Counted from the stretch's first letter, positions 28,713-37,459 are shown. The stretch: DNA of 64,000 nucleotides from Miltoncostaea sp963770865 (GCA_963770865.1 CAVYRD010000013.1:1-64000); one strand, 5' to 3'. The notes: generated by a model from the sequence alone, not told the origin. Numbers and translations are program-made.

Positions 28713-29928
28713 CACTGAGCCTCCGTCTGCTCGATGAGCGCCGCCGGGGCGGCGCTCGGGGTCGCCTGGCGCGCGTCGCGCAGGAACGCGTAGATGCCGG
28801 CCCCGACGAGGGCGCCCACCACGGGGCCGACGATGTAGATCCACAGGTCGGTGAGGTCGCCGGCCACGAGGGCGGGCGCGAACGATCGGGCCGGGTTCAT
28901 CGAGGCGCCCGTGATAGGCCCCATCACCAGGGCCTCGAGGGCGATCGTCGCGCCGATGGCGATCGCCGCCATCGATCCGACGGCGCGGGTGTCGGTGGCC
29001 ACCGCCAGGATCACGATCATGAGGACGGCGGTGAGCCCCGCCTCCAGCACGAGCGCGCCCAGCTGCCCGACGTGGTCGGGCTGGGTGACGCCCAGGTCGC
29101 CGGCGAGGCCGAAGAGCCCGCGCAGCGCCAGCGAGGCGAGGATCGCGCCCGCGAGCTGGGCGATGACGTAGGGCACGGCCTCGCGCGCCGGGAAGTGACG
29201 CGCCGCCGCAAAGGCCGCGGTCACCGCCGGGTTGATGTGGGCGCCCGACAGATGGCCGAGGCCGAAGATCATGATCGCCACGACGATTGCTGGTTGAGCG
29301 ATACGAGCACCGCCACTCGGGCGCCGGCGGCCGCGCCGAAGGCCTCGGCCACCGCATCCGATGTCTCAGGCTGATCGGTGCTCAGGGCACGGCGGATCTC
29401 GGCCGCCCGTCGCTCGAGGTTGCGCCGGCGGCCGGCGCGGCGAAGGACCAAGGTGATCTTGGCCCGCGAGAGCGCGCGGGCCAGGCCGGGCGTCGGGGCG
29501 ATGGCGAGGATCGCCAGCGCATCCGAGGAGCCCAGATCGGTACCGAAGGCCGAAAGAGCGCCCGGGGAGTAGTCGCGAAGCGCCGAGCGCAGGCCGCTGA
29601 CCTGGCGCTGGCGGGTCCAGATGAGGCCCTGATGGGCCCGGGCCAGCACCCGGATCGCGCTCGCCTGATCCGAGTCTCCGGCCAGCGGGCGGTGGTTGTG
29701 GTGATCGGTGCGCACCAGATCGGCCAAGAGCTTGGCGTCACCGGCATCGGACTTGGCGCCCGATGTCGTATGGCGATCGCGCAGGCCGAAGGCCGCCGCC
29801 ACCCCGCCGTGCCCGAGGGGGTTGCCGGCGACGGCGTTCACCACCAGGGCCCCGGTGCCGGCGAAGACCAGGCAGAAGGTGCCGAGCGCCTCGGCCACGA
29901 GGCGCCGGGCGAGGTCCGGCCGGCTCAT
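28712..29928 (-). pseudogene. aquaporin of the ars operon, split by a transposase fragment
   Basis: The N-terminal part (LVAEALGTFCLVFAGTGALVVNAVAG, from ATG 29928 to about 29782) and the C-terminal part (GHLSGAHINPAVT with the first NPA box, then MGPITGASMNPARSF with the second, 29287 to 28712) are both intact. Between them sit about 494 bases of IS110 transposase sequence that shift the frame and end it. In some ars operons (AqpS of Sinorhizobium) such a channel lets arsenite leave the cell. As it stands no full channel can be made. The ATG overlaps the phosphoesterase stop. Confidence 0.85.
29288..29781 (-). mobile_element. internal fragment of an IS110-family transposase
   Basis: About 164 codons from the middle of an IS110 transposase: it begins at RDRHTTSGAKSDAGDAKLLADLVRTDHHNHR (the third DEDD-domain Asp region), runs through RQRQVSGLRSALRDYSP and ends at AGARVAVLVSLNQQ, before the C-terminal serine domain. 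Neither the start nor the end of an IS110 element is included. The sequence differs from the complete IS110 at 55.6 kb. Confidence 0.8.
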
Positions 29929-30642
29929 GCGGCGATGACCAGCTTGTCGGCGAACTCCGAGGGAAGGCCGGCCGCCGCGACCTCGCGGGCGACCGCCGGC
30001 GCGTCGTAGGCCACCCGCTCGATCGTGACCGCTACGCCTGCGTCCGTCGTCTCGAGCACCGCGAAGGCCGCGCGCGGGTCGCCGTCCTTGGGCTTTCCGA
30101 CCGAGCCGCAGTTGACGAAGAGGACCCCGCGATACTCGTGCACCCAGGGCTTGTGGGTGTGGCCGAAGACGAGAACGTCCGCCTCGGCCTGGGCCGCCAG
30201 GCGCTCGTAGAGCGAGGCCGGCTTGTCCTCGAACAGGTACTCGTTGACCTTGCGCGGCGAGCCGTGGACCAGCCGCACGCGTGGTCGGGCCCATCGAAAA
30301 CCGCAGATCGAAGGGCAGCTCGCGCATAAACGCCTTCGATGCCTCGTCGGTGTGGGCGAGCGTCCACTCGACCGACCGCTGACCGAGCTCGCGGTCGTGC
30401 GGGGTGATGTAGGCGCAGCCGCAGTCGTCGAGGTCGCGGGCGATGGCGTAGTCATAGTTGCCGTAGATCGTCGGGATGCTGAGCTCCTCGATCAGCGCGC
30501 AGACCTCGTTGGGGTGGGGGCCATAGCCCACCAGGTCCCCGCCGCAGTAGAGCTCGTCCACGCCGAGTTCATCCACCCGCGCGAGCGCCGCCTCGAGCGC
30601 CGGAAGGTTGGCGTGGATGTCCGTGATCACCGCTACGCGCAT
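29925..30642 (-). CDS. YfcE-like metallophosphoesterase (one frameshift)
   Basis: A calcineurin-fold phosphoesterase of about 238 residues: VITDIHANLPAL (DxH), YCGGDLVGYGP, YGNYD (a GNHD variant) in the first half, and VHGSPRKVNEYL, FGHTHKP, NCGSVGKPKDGDPR in the second. The halves are in different frames; one extra base near 30275-30295 between SMGP and VRLVHGSP explains it. It is the first gene of the minus-strand ars operon, directly behind the divergent ArsR-type promoter, and overlaps the aquaporin start. Its substrate is unknown. Confidence 0.85.
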
Positions 30643-30684
30643 TCCTCGTCCTCTCGCTTGTCTGCCCCCGTCCGCGAGAGTATT

Positions 30685-30725
30685 CGATTGACAGACGTCG
30701 TTTCAATCGATAGAAGTAGATCGAT
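30685..30725. promoter_or_regulatory. divergent promoter and ArsR operator of the second ars unit
   Basis: On the plus strand TTGACA (30688-30693), a 17-base spacer and TAGAAG (30711-30716) form a good promoter whose start would fall at or next to the arsR ATG (30724), so the mRNA is probably leaderless. On the minus strand TTGAAA (30701-30706) with TACTCT or ATACTC 17-18 bases on serves the phosphoesterase operon. CGATTGA (30685-30691) and TCAATCG (30703-30709) are a perfect inverted repeat, and a second pair of ATCGAT boxes lies at 30706-30711 and 30720-30725. One repressor could close both promoters. Confidence 0.7.
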
Positions 30726-31107
30726 GTCAGTCGATCTCGAGCTCACGCCCAAGCAGAAGCGTCCGGTCGGCGAGCCGTGCTGCGAGCCGGTCGTCTACCC
30801 GGATGTCGCGCGGGCCCAGGCCGAGCGGATGGCCGTCGTGGCCAAGGCGCTCGGCGATCCGATCCGCCTGCAGCTGGTCAACGTCCTGCGAAAGCACGCC
30901 GGCCAGGTCTGCGTGTGCGAGCTCATCCCGCTCTTCGAGGTCGGCCAGTCCACCGTCTCGCATCACCTGAAGGTGCTGCGCCAGGCGGGGCTGGTCGATT
31001 CCGAGCGACGGGGCCTGTGGGCCTACTACTACGTCATCCCCGATGCTCTCGCCGAGTTCGCCGCCTGGGTCGCCGGTGCACCCCCCGTGGAGAGCTGCGA
31101 GTGCTGA
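30724..31107 (+). CDS. arsR: second ArsR-family repressor
   Basis: A 127-residue winged-helix protein with GQVCVCELIPLF (the CVC metalloid pair, about residues 60-62), recognition helix VGQSTVSHHLKVLRQAGLV, an N-terminal GEPCCEPVV and a C-terminal ESCEC that give extra thiols. It differs clearly from the ArsR at 22.0 kb. The start is fixed by the leaderless promoter, and the stop overlaps a small Cys gene. Confidence 0.92.
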   Translation: MSVDLELTPKQKRPVGEPCCEPVVYPDVARAQAERMAVVAKALGDPIRLQLVNVLRKHAGQVCVCELIPLFEVGQSTVSHHLKVLRQAGLVDSERRGLWAYYYVIPDALAEFAAWVAGAPPVESCEC

Positions 31108-31253
31108 GCATCCTCACCAGCCGCCGGCGCCGGCGCACGGGCGCCGTCGCAGTCGACGAGCGAACCGGCGAGGTCTGCGGCCCGGCCTGCCGGGTGGCCG
31201 CGCGCCGTGAGCGCGACCTCGCCCGCACGTTCGCTCAGCGTGGACCGCGCTGA
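31101..31253 (+). CDS. small CxxxC protein between arsR and arsM
   Basis: A 50-residue product from a GTG that overlaps arsR by 7 bases. It starts with a basic stretch (SRRRRR), then DERTGEVCGPACRVAARRERDLARTF, with a CxxxC pair in a context that looks conserved, and a basic C-terminus. Third-position GC matches real genes. It may be a small metalloid-binding or regulatory peptide; I know no named family for it. Confidence 0.5.
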   Translation: MLSILTSRRRRRTGAVAVDERTGEVCGPACRVAARRERDLARTFAQRGPR

Positions 31254-31278
31254 CCCGCACCAGTCAAGGAGGCACCCG

Positions 31279-32112
31279 ATGAGCGCCAACCAGACCGCCG
31301 ACGCCGCCGCGATCCACGAGGAGGTGCGCGCTCGCTACGCCCAGGCCTCTGCAGAGGCGTCCTCGGGCGCCGAGCCCGGCATCGTCAGCTGCTGCGGCGA
31401 CGGAGGCTGCTGCGCCCCCGACGAGACGGTCTTCGGAAGCGCCCTCTACTCGGACCTCGCCCCGGGCGAGCTCCCCGAGAGCGCGCTCCTGGCGAGCCTC
31501 GGCTGCGGCAACCCGGCGGCCGTGGCGGAGCTGCGCGAGGGCGAGACGGTGCTCGACCTCGGCTCGGGCGGGGGCATCGACGTCCTCCTGTCGGCCAAGC
31601 GCGTCGGGCCGACCGGCAAGGCCTACGGCCTCGACATGACCGAGGAGATGCTGGCGCTGGCGCTTCGCAACGCGGCCGAGGCCGGCGCCACGAACGTCGA
31701 CTTCCTGAAGGGCCAGATCGAGCAGATCCCGCTTCCGGCGGAGACGATCGACGTGGTGATCTCGAACTGCGTGGTCAACCTGTCGCCCGACAAACAGGCC
31801 GTGCTCGGCGAGACCTTCCGCGTGCTGCGCCCCGGCGGACGCATCGGGATCAGCGACGTGGTGGCCGAGGATCGCCTCACCCCGGCAGAGCGCGCCGAGC
31901 GCGGCGGCTGGGCCGGCTGCATCGCGGGCGCGTTGTCGCTCGGCGAGTACGAGCGCCTTCTCGCCGAGGCCGGGTTCGTCGAAATCAGCATCACCTTCAC
32001 GCACGAGGTCGCCGACGGCCTTCACGGCGCGATCGTCGCCGCAGTGAAGCCCGCCGACGCGCCGAGCGTCCTCAGCGCGACGACCCAGGCCACGCGCTCG
32101 GGCTGCTGCTGA
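31279..32112 (+). CDS. arsM: arsenite S-adenosylmethionine methyltransferase
   Basis: Methylates As(III) to mono-, di- and trimethyl forms. The 277-residue protein has SCCGDGGCC near residue 35, the SAM motif VLDLGSGGGID (about 95), LGCGN, DMTEEM, SNCVVNLSPDK with the conserved catalytic Cys, and a GCIAGAL Cys motif around residue 215, as in ArsM. It ends in a further GCC. AAGGAGG 8 bases upstream supports the ATG. It is the last gene of the plus-strand unit. Confidence 0.92.
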   Translation: MSANQTADAAAIHEEVRARYAQASAEASSGAEPGIVSCCGDGGCCAPDETVFGSALYSDLAPGELPESALLASLGCGNPAAVAELREGETVLDLGSGGGIDVLLSAKRVGPTGKAYGLDMTEEMLALALRNAAEAGATNVDFLKGQIEQIPLPAETIDVVISNCVVNLSPDKQAVLGETFRVLRPGGRIGISDVVAEDRLTPAERAERGGWAGCIAGALSLGEYERLLAEAGFVEISITFTHEVADGLHGAIVAAVKPADAPSVLSATTQATRSGCC

Positions 32113-32630
32113 GAGCACACAGAGGATCCGCTCGAGTCTTCTGGCAACGAAACGCTGCGAAGGAACACCAGAGCAGTCGGGCGGCTTCCGCCGGGCCTGA
32201 GTTGTGGCTCGGGCTCCTCGGCCTGGTGGGCGCCGCAGCGGGTAGCTGGCAGACGTTTCGCGGTGGGCCCTAACCCACCTACCGGTGCGCGTTAGGCGTC
32301 ACACACGATTTAGGAGCGGTCCATCTTCTCGCCAGACCAGAGTTCGGAGTTCCTCGCCCGCTCGTCAGCCGTGGTTGCGCATAGATAGAGCAGACCGAGG
32401 GTCTGACGTTCGTCATCGTCGAGGATCGCGAAGGTCCGCGGCTGCATTCGGGTGTGGCAACCCGACGTGGGCGGCCGGCTTTCTAAACGGGTTGCGCGAG
32501 CCGTCGATCCGCCGGTGGCTTCACACCGAGGCATCGCGCGACAGCCGACCCGGCAAACTGCCAAGGACAACGATGAGGGAGGCTCCCGAGGCCTTGGCCG
32601 AGCTTGAGGGAAAGGGCCTCGCGGTCCTCG
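32113..32630. other. 520-base region at the edge of the arsenic island
   Basis: Only debris is seen. A 45-codon minus-strand frame at 32310-32447 (RTFAILDDDERQTLGLLYLCATTADERARN) has protein-like composition but no recognisable family. The left half, 32113-32300, has no open frame I can support. The region looks like a junction between two acquired blocks. Confidence 0.4.
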
Positions 32631-32926
32631 TCACCGAAGCCTCAGGCGTTCCTCGTCCTCCCGCTGACGCAACCACTGGATCGTATCGTCGTAGCTCGCG
32701 ACTAGCTCGGTTGCCCAGCCCTGCGCAGTTGTTCCAGCGAGCGACCCCTGCCACGCCTGGGCCCGGGCGCGCTCCCCCTCCATGGCCCGGGCCATCGAAC
32801 CCATGACGGTGCCCAGCGTCGTACCGTGTCGCTCTCGCGCAGACGCTCGAGCTCCTCGATGATCTCGCCGTGGAAGTCCGGTTTGTTGAAGCCGATCACG
32901 ATCAGCTGTACCGGTCCGATTGACAC
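32631..32926 (-). pseudogene. remnant of a DUF6325-type protein
   Basis: The start (SIGPVQLIVIGFNKPDFHGEIIEELERLRESDTVR) matches the N-terminus of the small DUF6325/DUF1269-like family. It then breaks: the following sense (TVMGSMARAMEGERARAQAWQGSLAG...WLRQREDEERLRLR) lies in another frame and lacks the expected second strand, so about 40 residues seem to be missing. It is next to a SHOCT protein, its usual neighbour. Confidence 0.5.
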
Positions 32927-32966
32927 TGTCTGTCCTCTCTCTGGGTGGTCGTGGGCCCACTCGCCG

Positions 32967-33353
32967 CTAGGCCGCGAGCGCCTTCGCCTTCATGGCGTCG
33001 AACTCGGCCTGGTTGATGGCGCCCGAGTCGAGCAGCTGCTTGGCCGTCTCGATCTGCGCGGCCGGCCCGCCGCTGCCGGCGGCCGAGCGGATGTAGGCGT
33101 CGGTCTGGGCCCGCGCCGCCTGGATCTCCGCGGCGCGCCGCTCACCCATGCCATGGCCCTGGGAGATCAGATAGATGAAGGCACCCACGAAGGGCAGGAC
33201 GATGACGAAGATGATCCAGCCCGTCTTGGCGCCGCCACCGATGTCGTGGCGCCGAAAGAGATCACCGAAGACCGCGAACAGCAGCCAGAACCACAGGACC
33301 CAGGCGAAGAACACGCACATCGCCAGGAAGACCTCTCCGAATTGCCAGTCCAT
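32967..33353 (-). CDS. membrane protein with PLDc_N and SHOCT domains
   Basis: 128 residues: two transmembrane helices (about 8-30 and 45-65, with RRHDIGGGAKTGWIIFVIVLPFVGAFIYL between and within) of the phospholipase-D-nuclease N-terminal type, then a linker and a C-terminal SHOCT motif (QLLDSGAINQAEFDAMKAKAL). SHOCT tails often mediate oligomerisation. Function unknown; commonly found beside DUF1269 and DUF6325 genes in actinobacterial stress loci. Confidence 0.85.
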   Translation of the reverse strand: MDWQFGEVFLAMCVFFAWVLWFWLLFAVFGDLFRRHDIGGGAKTGWIIFVIVLPFVGAFIYLISQGHGMGERRAAEIQAARAQTDAYIRSAAGSGGPAAQIETAKQLLDSGAINQAEFDAMKAKALAA

Positions 33354-33418
33354 TGCTCAACTCCTCGTGAAGCTTGCGGTGTGGGGTGAGTCGATCGCCT
33401 CGGCGGCGGGCGCGGCCC

Positions 33419-33904
33419 TCACGGGACGCGCCCGAGCTCACGGGCCAGCTGCACGTCCTGCTCAGGCGAGAGCGATGTTCTGACCACGCTGGCGGTGCGC
33501 GATGCCAGAAGCGCGATCACCGAGGGGGCTTCCTCGTCGCTCGAGAGCATCCCGATGGCCGAGGTGCCGGCAGAGAATGCCCTCCGTGCACGCGTGCGGA
33601 AGGCTTCGTCCACGCCTGCCTGGCTAACCGTCCCGAATAGCGCCCCCACCTTAGGCCCGTAAGAGCTCCCGGAGGCTTGGGGCAGGAGCACGAGTGCGAA
33701 GAGGGCCCCCCAGAAGAGGCCCGAGTAGCCGCTGCTGGAACCGATCTGACCGCCCGAGCACACTTCGAAGACTCCTCCGTCACCAACGGAGACGGTGCCC
33801 GCCGAGCCGACGCTCGCGTATGTCACGTTGGAGGCCCGCAGCTCACGCAGGACGCGCGGCGCCGAGGGCTCACCGTCGAAGACTCCGATCAGGAGCTCAC
33901 CCAT
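33419..33904 (-). CDS. DUF1269-like protein
   Basis: About 161 residues. The N-terminal strand-helix (MGELLIGVFDGEPSAPRVLRELRAS), a Gly-rich hydrophobic middle that could insert into the membrane (SGYSGLFWGALFALVLL, and PKVGALFGTVSQAGVDEAF) and the C-terminal IGMLSSDEEAPSVIALL match the DUF1269 layout. The ATG at 33904 starts the domain; an upstream start would add a chance extension. It sits downstream of the LuxR gene in the same direction. Confidence 0.6.
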   Translation of the reverse strand: MGELLIGVFDGEPSAPRVLRELRASNVTYASVGSAGTVSVGDGGVFEVCSGGQIGSSSGYSGLFWGALFALVLLPQASGSSYGPKVGALFGTVSQAGVDEAFRTRARRAFSAGTSAIGMLSSDEEAPSVIALLASRTASVVRTSLSPEQDVQLARELGRVP

Positions 33905-33956
33905 GGCTCGAGCATCGCCCTCCGGGTAGGAGCGGCGCATCCCACGAACTAGGTGA

Positions 33957-36281
33957 TCATGCCTGCGCGTCCAGGATTCCGAGCCTGCGGGCCGCGGCGA
34001 CGGCATCGGCGCGGCGTGCGACACCGAGCTTGCGGAAGATCGCTTTCTCGTGGCTCTTCACCGTGTTCGCCGAGATGTGGAGTTCCTCGGCGATCGCCGA
34101 CACCGACAGATGCGTGGGGAGCAAGTCGAGCACGCGCCTCTCGGCGTTGGTGAGGCTATCGGGGAGCACGCTTCCGCCACCGCGGACCGCCTCGAGCTCA
34201 TGCTCCTCCCGGGCGAGGAGACGGCTGAGAACACCGGCGTCCGGGAAGCGTGCGAGCTCTCGCCGGGCCTGCTCGAGCAGGGATGCCGCCAGCCCGAGCT
34301 CGCCGACCGCCAGGGCGACACGACCGAGGAGGGTGCGCGCCTGGATCTCAAGGAAGGGCATCGCCGACAGCCCCGCGACCAGCGACAGCCCGTGCTCGAG
34401 GTGCTCCCGCGCGCGGGGATCGCCCCTGTTGACGCCCAGACAGGCGAGGGCGACGTGCAACGAGGCGCTGGCGATGCGTTCCTCGAGCCCGAGGCCGTGA
34501 GCGAGCGCGAGCGCACCGGCCGCCAGAGTCTCCGCCTCCTCGTCTCGTCCCGCGTCCACGGCGATCTGGGCCAGTTGCCCCAGTGACATGAGCGTCACCA
34601 CGGCCCGCTCGGGCCCGAGGGCGGCCGCCTCCTCGAAGAGCGGGACCGCCTCGTCGGTTCGGCCGAGGAGCAGGAGGCTCATGCCGAGGGCGTGGGCCGC
34701 GGGCTCGTGTGCGGGGCGGCCGGCGGGCTCGAGTCGATAGGCCGTCACGGCGTGGGCGTGCATGCTGCTGACTCCGTCCGAGCCGAACACCGCCTTGGCG
34801 AGCGCCACCGCGGACTCGAGCGAGCTCTCTCCGAGGGCGCCGACCCCGCTCCAGTGCCCCCTCTGAGCGAGCGCGACGTAACGGCGTGCACGGTCCCTCT
34901 GCCCGAGCAGGAACATCAGGTAGGCGCACGTCATCGCCAGCGGCGCCGACCTGGCGACGTCCTCCTCCGTGAAGGCGTCGAGCCAGCGTCGGACAGTCGT
35001 GTTGCGTCCGCTGTTCTGGAGCGTCCGGGCGTTGGCGACCACCAACTCCGCCGCGCGCGTCGTGTCGGGAGCAGCCAGGGCGTGCGCCACGGCCTCCTCA
35101 GCGGTCCCGTGCCGGTCATGCCACTCCGCGGCCCGCCGGTGCAGGGTCGCGGCTGCCCCGGGGTCCTGCTGGTTGAGCTGGGTACGGAGGACGTCCCGGA
35201 AGAGGGGGTGATAGCGGTACCACTCACGCGCCCGATCGAGCGGCGCGAGAAAGAGGTTCTCATCCTCGAGCGCCGCGAGCATGGACGCCGAATCACCGCG
35301 GTCCAGCACAGCGTCGCAGAGCGGAGCCGACAGGCGCTCGAGGATCGAGGTCCGGAGGAGGAAGGCGAGCCTGTCGGGCGGTTGCCGTGAGAGCAGCTCG
35401 CTCGAGAAGTAGTCCACGATGTCGCGGTCGTCGCCCGCGATCAGATCGGCGACGCCGACCGCCCGGTCGGTGGAGGCGGTGAGTGCGCGCACGGCAAGGG
35501 AGACGGCGAGCGGCCAGCCCTCGGTGCGTCGTACGATCGCGTCGAGCAGGTCGTCGCGAGCCGGCAGCGCGGCGGCCCGGAGGAGCCCCTCGACCTCCCC
35601 GCGCCTGAGGGCCAGGTCCCCGGCATCAAGCTCGAGCAGTCGGTCCCCGGCGCGAATGCGCCCGAGGGAGAGGGGCGAAGCATCACGGCTCGCGACGACC
35701 ACCCGGGCGGTCGGCGGCACGTGCTCGGCCAGAAAGGCGATGATCGAGAGGCTCGCGGGCTCGTCCACCCGGTGCAGATCGTCGAGCGCGAGAGTGAGCC
35801 CGGGCTGCGCTCCGAGTGCGTTCACGAGCCCCGGCAGGACGACCCTGTCGATCGACTGGCGGTCACCCGTCAGTCCCCGGAAGACCTTCCGATCCACCGG
35901 GGCGATGCGTGAGAGCGCGGTCGCCAAACCAGAAAGGAGAACGACCGGATCGTTGTCCGCGCCGTCGAGCGAGAGCCAGCCGAGCGGTCGCCCCGCCCCC
36001 TCCGACTCGGCGGCATGCAGGGCGAGCAGGGTCGTCTTGCCATATCCGGCAGGAGCGGAGACGACGACCAAGGAGCTGTGGCCTTCGGCGAGGCGGCGCG
36101 CGAGGCGACGGCGCACCACGACGTTCGCCGGAACCGGAGGCGGATGGAGCTTCGTCTCGACGATGACCGGGGTCGGGTGGAGCGGGGCGCCTGGTCCGTC
36201 GGGAGGGGGAGGGCGGGCGACGGTCCCGCGAGCGCCAGCCGGCGAGCCTTGAGCACCGCCCCTGCTGGCCTCTTGACCCAT
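33957..36281 (-). CDS. MalT-like LuxR-family transcriptional regulator (large ATP-binding type)
   Basis: A 774-residue STAND-class regulator: N-terminal ATPase with VVVSAPAGYGKTTLLA Walker A (about residue 62) and LALDDLHRVDEP Walker B, winged-helix region with YYFSSELLSRQPP-like motifs, a TPR-rich sensor (about 380-690) and a C-terminal LuxR helix-turn-helix (LTNAERRVLDLLPTHLSVSAIAEELHISANTVKSHEKAIFRKL). I start it at ATG 36281; a longer frame to 36467 would translate the antisense-frame tail of an aquaporin remnant. It probably controls the divergent GAP/sulfatase block. Confidence 0.92.
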   Translation of the reverse strand: MGQEASRGGAQGSPAGARGTVARPPPPDGPGAPLHPTPVIVETKLHPPPVPANVVVRRRLARRLAEGHSSLVVVSAPAGYGKTTLLALHAAESEGAGRPLGWLSLDGADNDPVVLLSGLATALSRIAPVDRKVFRGLTGDRQSIDRVVLPGLVNALGAQPGLTLALDDLHRVDEPASLSIIAFLAEHVPPTARVVVASRDASPLSLGRIRAGDRLLELDAGDLALRRGEVEGLLRAAALPARDDLLDAIVRRTEGWPLAVSLAVRALTASTDRAVGVADLIAGDDRDIVDYFSSELLSRQPPDRLAFLLRTSILERLSAPLCDAVLDRGDSASMLAALEDENLFLAPLDRAREWYRYHPLFRDVLRTQLNQQDPGAAATLHRRAAEWHDRHGTAEEAVAHALAAPDTTRAAELVVANARTLQNSGRNTTVRRWLDAFTEEDVARSAPLAMTCAYLMFLLGQRDRARRYVALAQRGHWSGVGALGESSLESAVALAKAVFGSDGVSSMHAHAVTAYRLEPAGRPAHEPAAHALGMSLLLLGRTDEAVPLFEEAAALGPERAVVTLMSLGQLAQIAVDAGRDEEAETLAAGALALAHGLGLEERIASASLHVALACLGVNRGDPRAREHLEHGLSLVAGLSAMPFLEIQARTLLGRVALAVGELGLAASLLEQARRELARFPDAGVLSRLLAREEHELEAVRGGGSVLPDSLTNAERRVLDLLPTHLSVSAIAEELHISANTVKSHEKAIFRKLGVARRADAVAAARRLGILDAQA

Positions 36282-36378
36282 CGTCCTGCCCCATCGAGTT
36301 GCGCGCCCGGCGACTCTACTCCGACGCTTGTCAACGGTGCACCCCGAGCCTGTGGCGCGTGGCCCGGGGTCGTGCGTC

Positions 36379-36492
36379 TCAGGCCTGGTCGCGCTCGGTT
36401 TGCAGGGTGCCGACCCGCCCCTGGGCCGCCGCGCTGCCGGCGCGCCTCCGCCGGGGCGGTGCAGCACCCAGGCGAACCCGACCGCGATCAGC
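36379..36492 (-). pseudogene. duplicated 3' end of an aquaporin gene
   Basis: The minus strand reads LIAVGFAWVLHRPGGGAPAA...GRVGTLQTERDQA and a TGA stop at 36379-36381. This is a close copy of the last about 37 codons of the aquaporin gene at 42.9-43.8 kb (LIAVGFAWVLRGPGGGRAGS...GRVGTLRTTRDQA). About 85-90% of the bases match over 110 nt. No other part of an aquaporin is nearby. Confidence 0.8.
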
Positions 36493-36781
36493 CCCCGGCG
36501 TCGTGCCCTTCGCGGTGGCTGCTCCCAGGGCTTCCTGTTGGTATCTCGCGCGATGAGAGGTCAGGGGGCGGGCCGCGGCGATTCGGCCCCTTCGGGCTCA
36601 AAGGGGGCCCGGGCCACATGGCCGGAGCCTGAAACTGGGCGTCTGACCGGCGACCGGACGCCCGGCTCACGCTCGTCCCGATCGGAGGATGGCGCGGGAG
36701 GCCGCGCCACATACGGTCGGCTCCACGTCAGCTCCGCGAGTCCAGGGGCGCACGGCGCCGTCATGCGCCCGAGGAGGGGCC
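36493..36781. other. intergenic remainder between the LuxR and GAP genes
   Basis: 290 bases with no gene. It must hold the promoter of the GAP gene; no clear -35/-10 pair stands out. GACCGGCGACCGGACGCCCGG-type repeats near 36645-36665 could form a hairpin. Confidence 0.3.
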
Positions 36782-37459
36782 GTGGGTCAGGGGATCGCCG
36801 AGGTACTGACGTTCGCGATCGGCGTGGCGATCAGCCCCGTTCCGATCATCGCCGTGATCCTCATGCTGTTCTCACAGCGCGCACGTGTGAACGGTCTGCT
36901 CTTCCTCGCCGGCTGGGCGCTGGCGCTCGCCGTGGTGAGCACCGTCGTCTACGTCGCGGCCGACCAGGGCGACGCGGCGCAATCCGGCGGCACCGCGTCC
37001 GATGCCGTGTCCTGGGGCAAGATCGCCCTCGGTGTCCTCTTCCTGCTGCTGGCGCTGCGCACCTGGCGCAGCCGGCCGGCCCCCGGCGCCTCGGCCCCGA
37101 TGCCCAAGTGGATGGCGCACATCGACACGCTCGCGCCCGGAGCGGCGCTCGGTCTCGGCGCCCTGCTCGCCGGGGTCAACCCGAAGAACCTCATCCTGAC
37201 CATGGGGGCCGCGGCGGGGCTCGCCCAGCTCGGTCTGGCGGCACCCGAGGCCGTCGTCTCGCTGATCGTCTTCGTCGTCGTCGGCAGCATCACGATCGCC
37301 GGCCCCGTCGTCTACTTCCTGCTCGGCGGCCAGCAGGCGAAGACACGCCTCGACGAGCTGAAGACCTGGCTCGGCGTCCACAACGCCGCCGTCATGACGG
37401 TGCTGTTCCTCGTCTTCGGGGTCAACCTCATCGCGCAGGGCATCCCCCCGTTGAGCTGA
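36782..37459 (+). CDS. GAP-family (Sap/DUF2910) membrane protein
   Basis: A 225-residue polytopic protein with about six membrane helices, LysE/TerC-like: SPVPIIAVILMLFSQRARVNGLLFLAGW at the start and GLGALLAGVNPKNLILTMGAAAGLAQL in the middle, the signature of GAP proteins, which export lipids or peptidolipids in mycobacteria. GTG 36782 follows GAGGAGGGG at close spacing. The substrate is unknown here. Confidence 0.88.
   Translation: MGQGIAEVLTFAIGVAISPVPIIAVILMLFSQRARVNGLLFLAGWALALAVVSTVVYVAADQGDAAQSGGTASDAVSWGKIALGVLFLLLALRTWRSRPAPGASAPMPKWMAHIDTLAPGAALGLGALLAGVNPKNLILTMGAAAGLAQLGLAAPEAVVSLIVFVVVGSITIAGPVVYFLLGGQQAKTRLDELKTWLGVHNAAVMTVLFLVFGVNLIAQGIPPLS

Noticed and set aside
36282..36467. 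N-terminal extension of the LuxR regulator (about 60 extra residues)
   Set aside because: The extension reads an aquaporin remnant in another frame and lacks a ribosome site; the ATG at 36281 fits the family.
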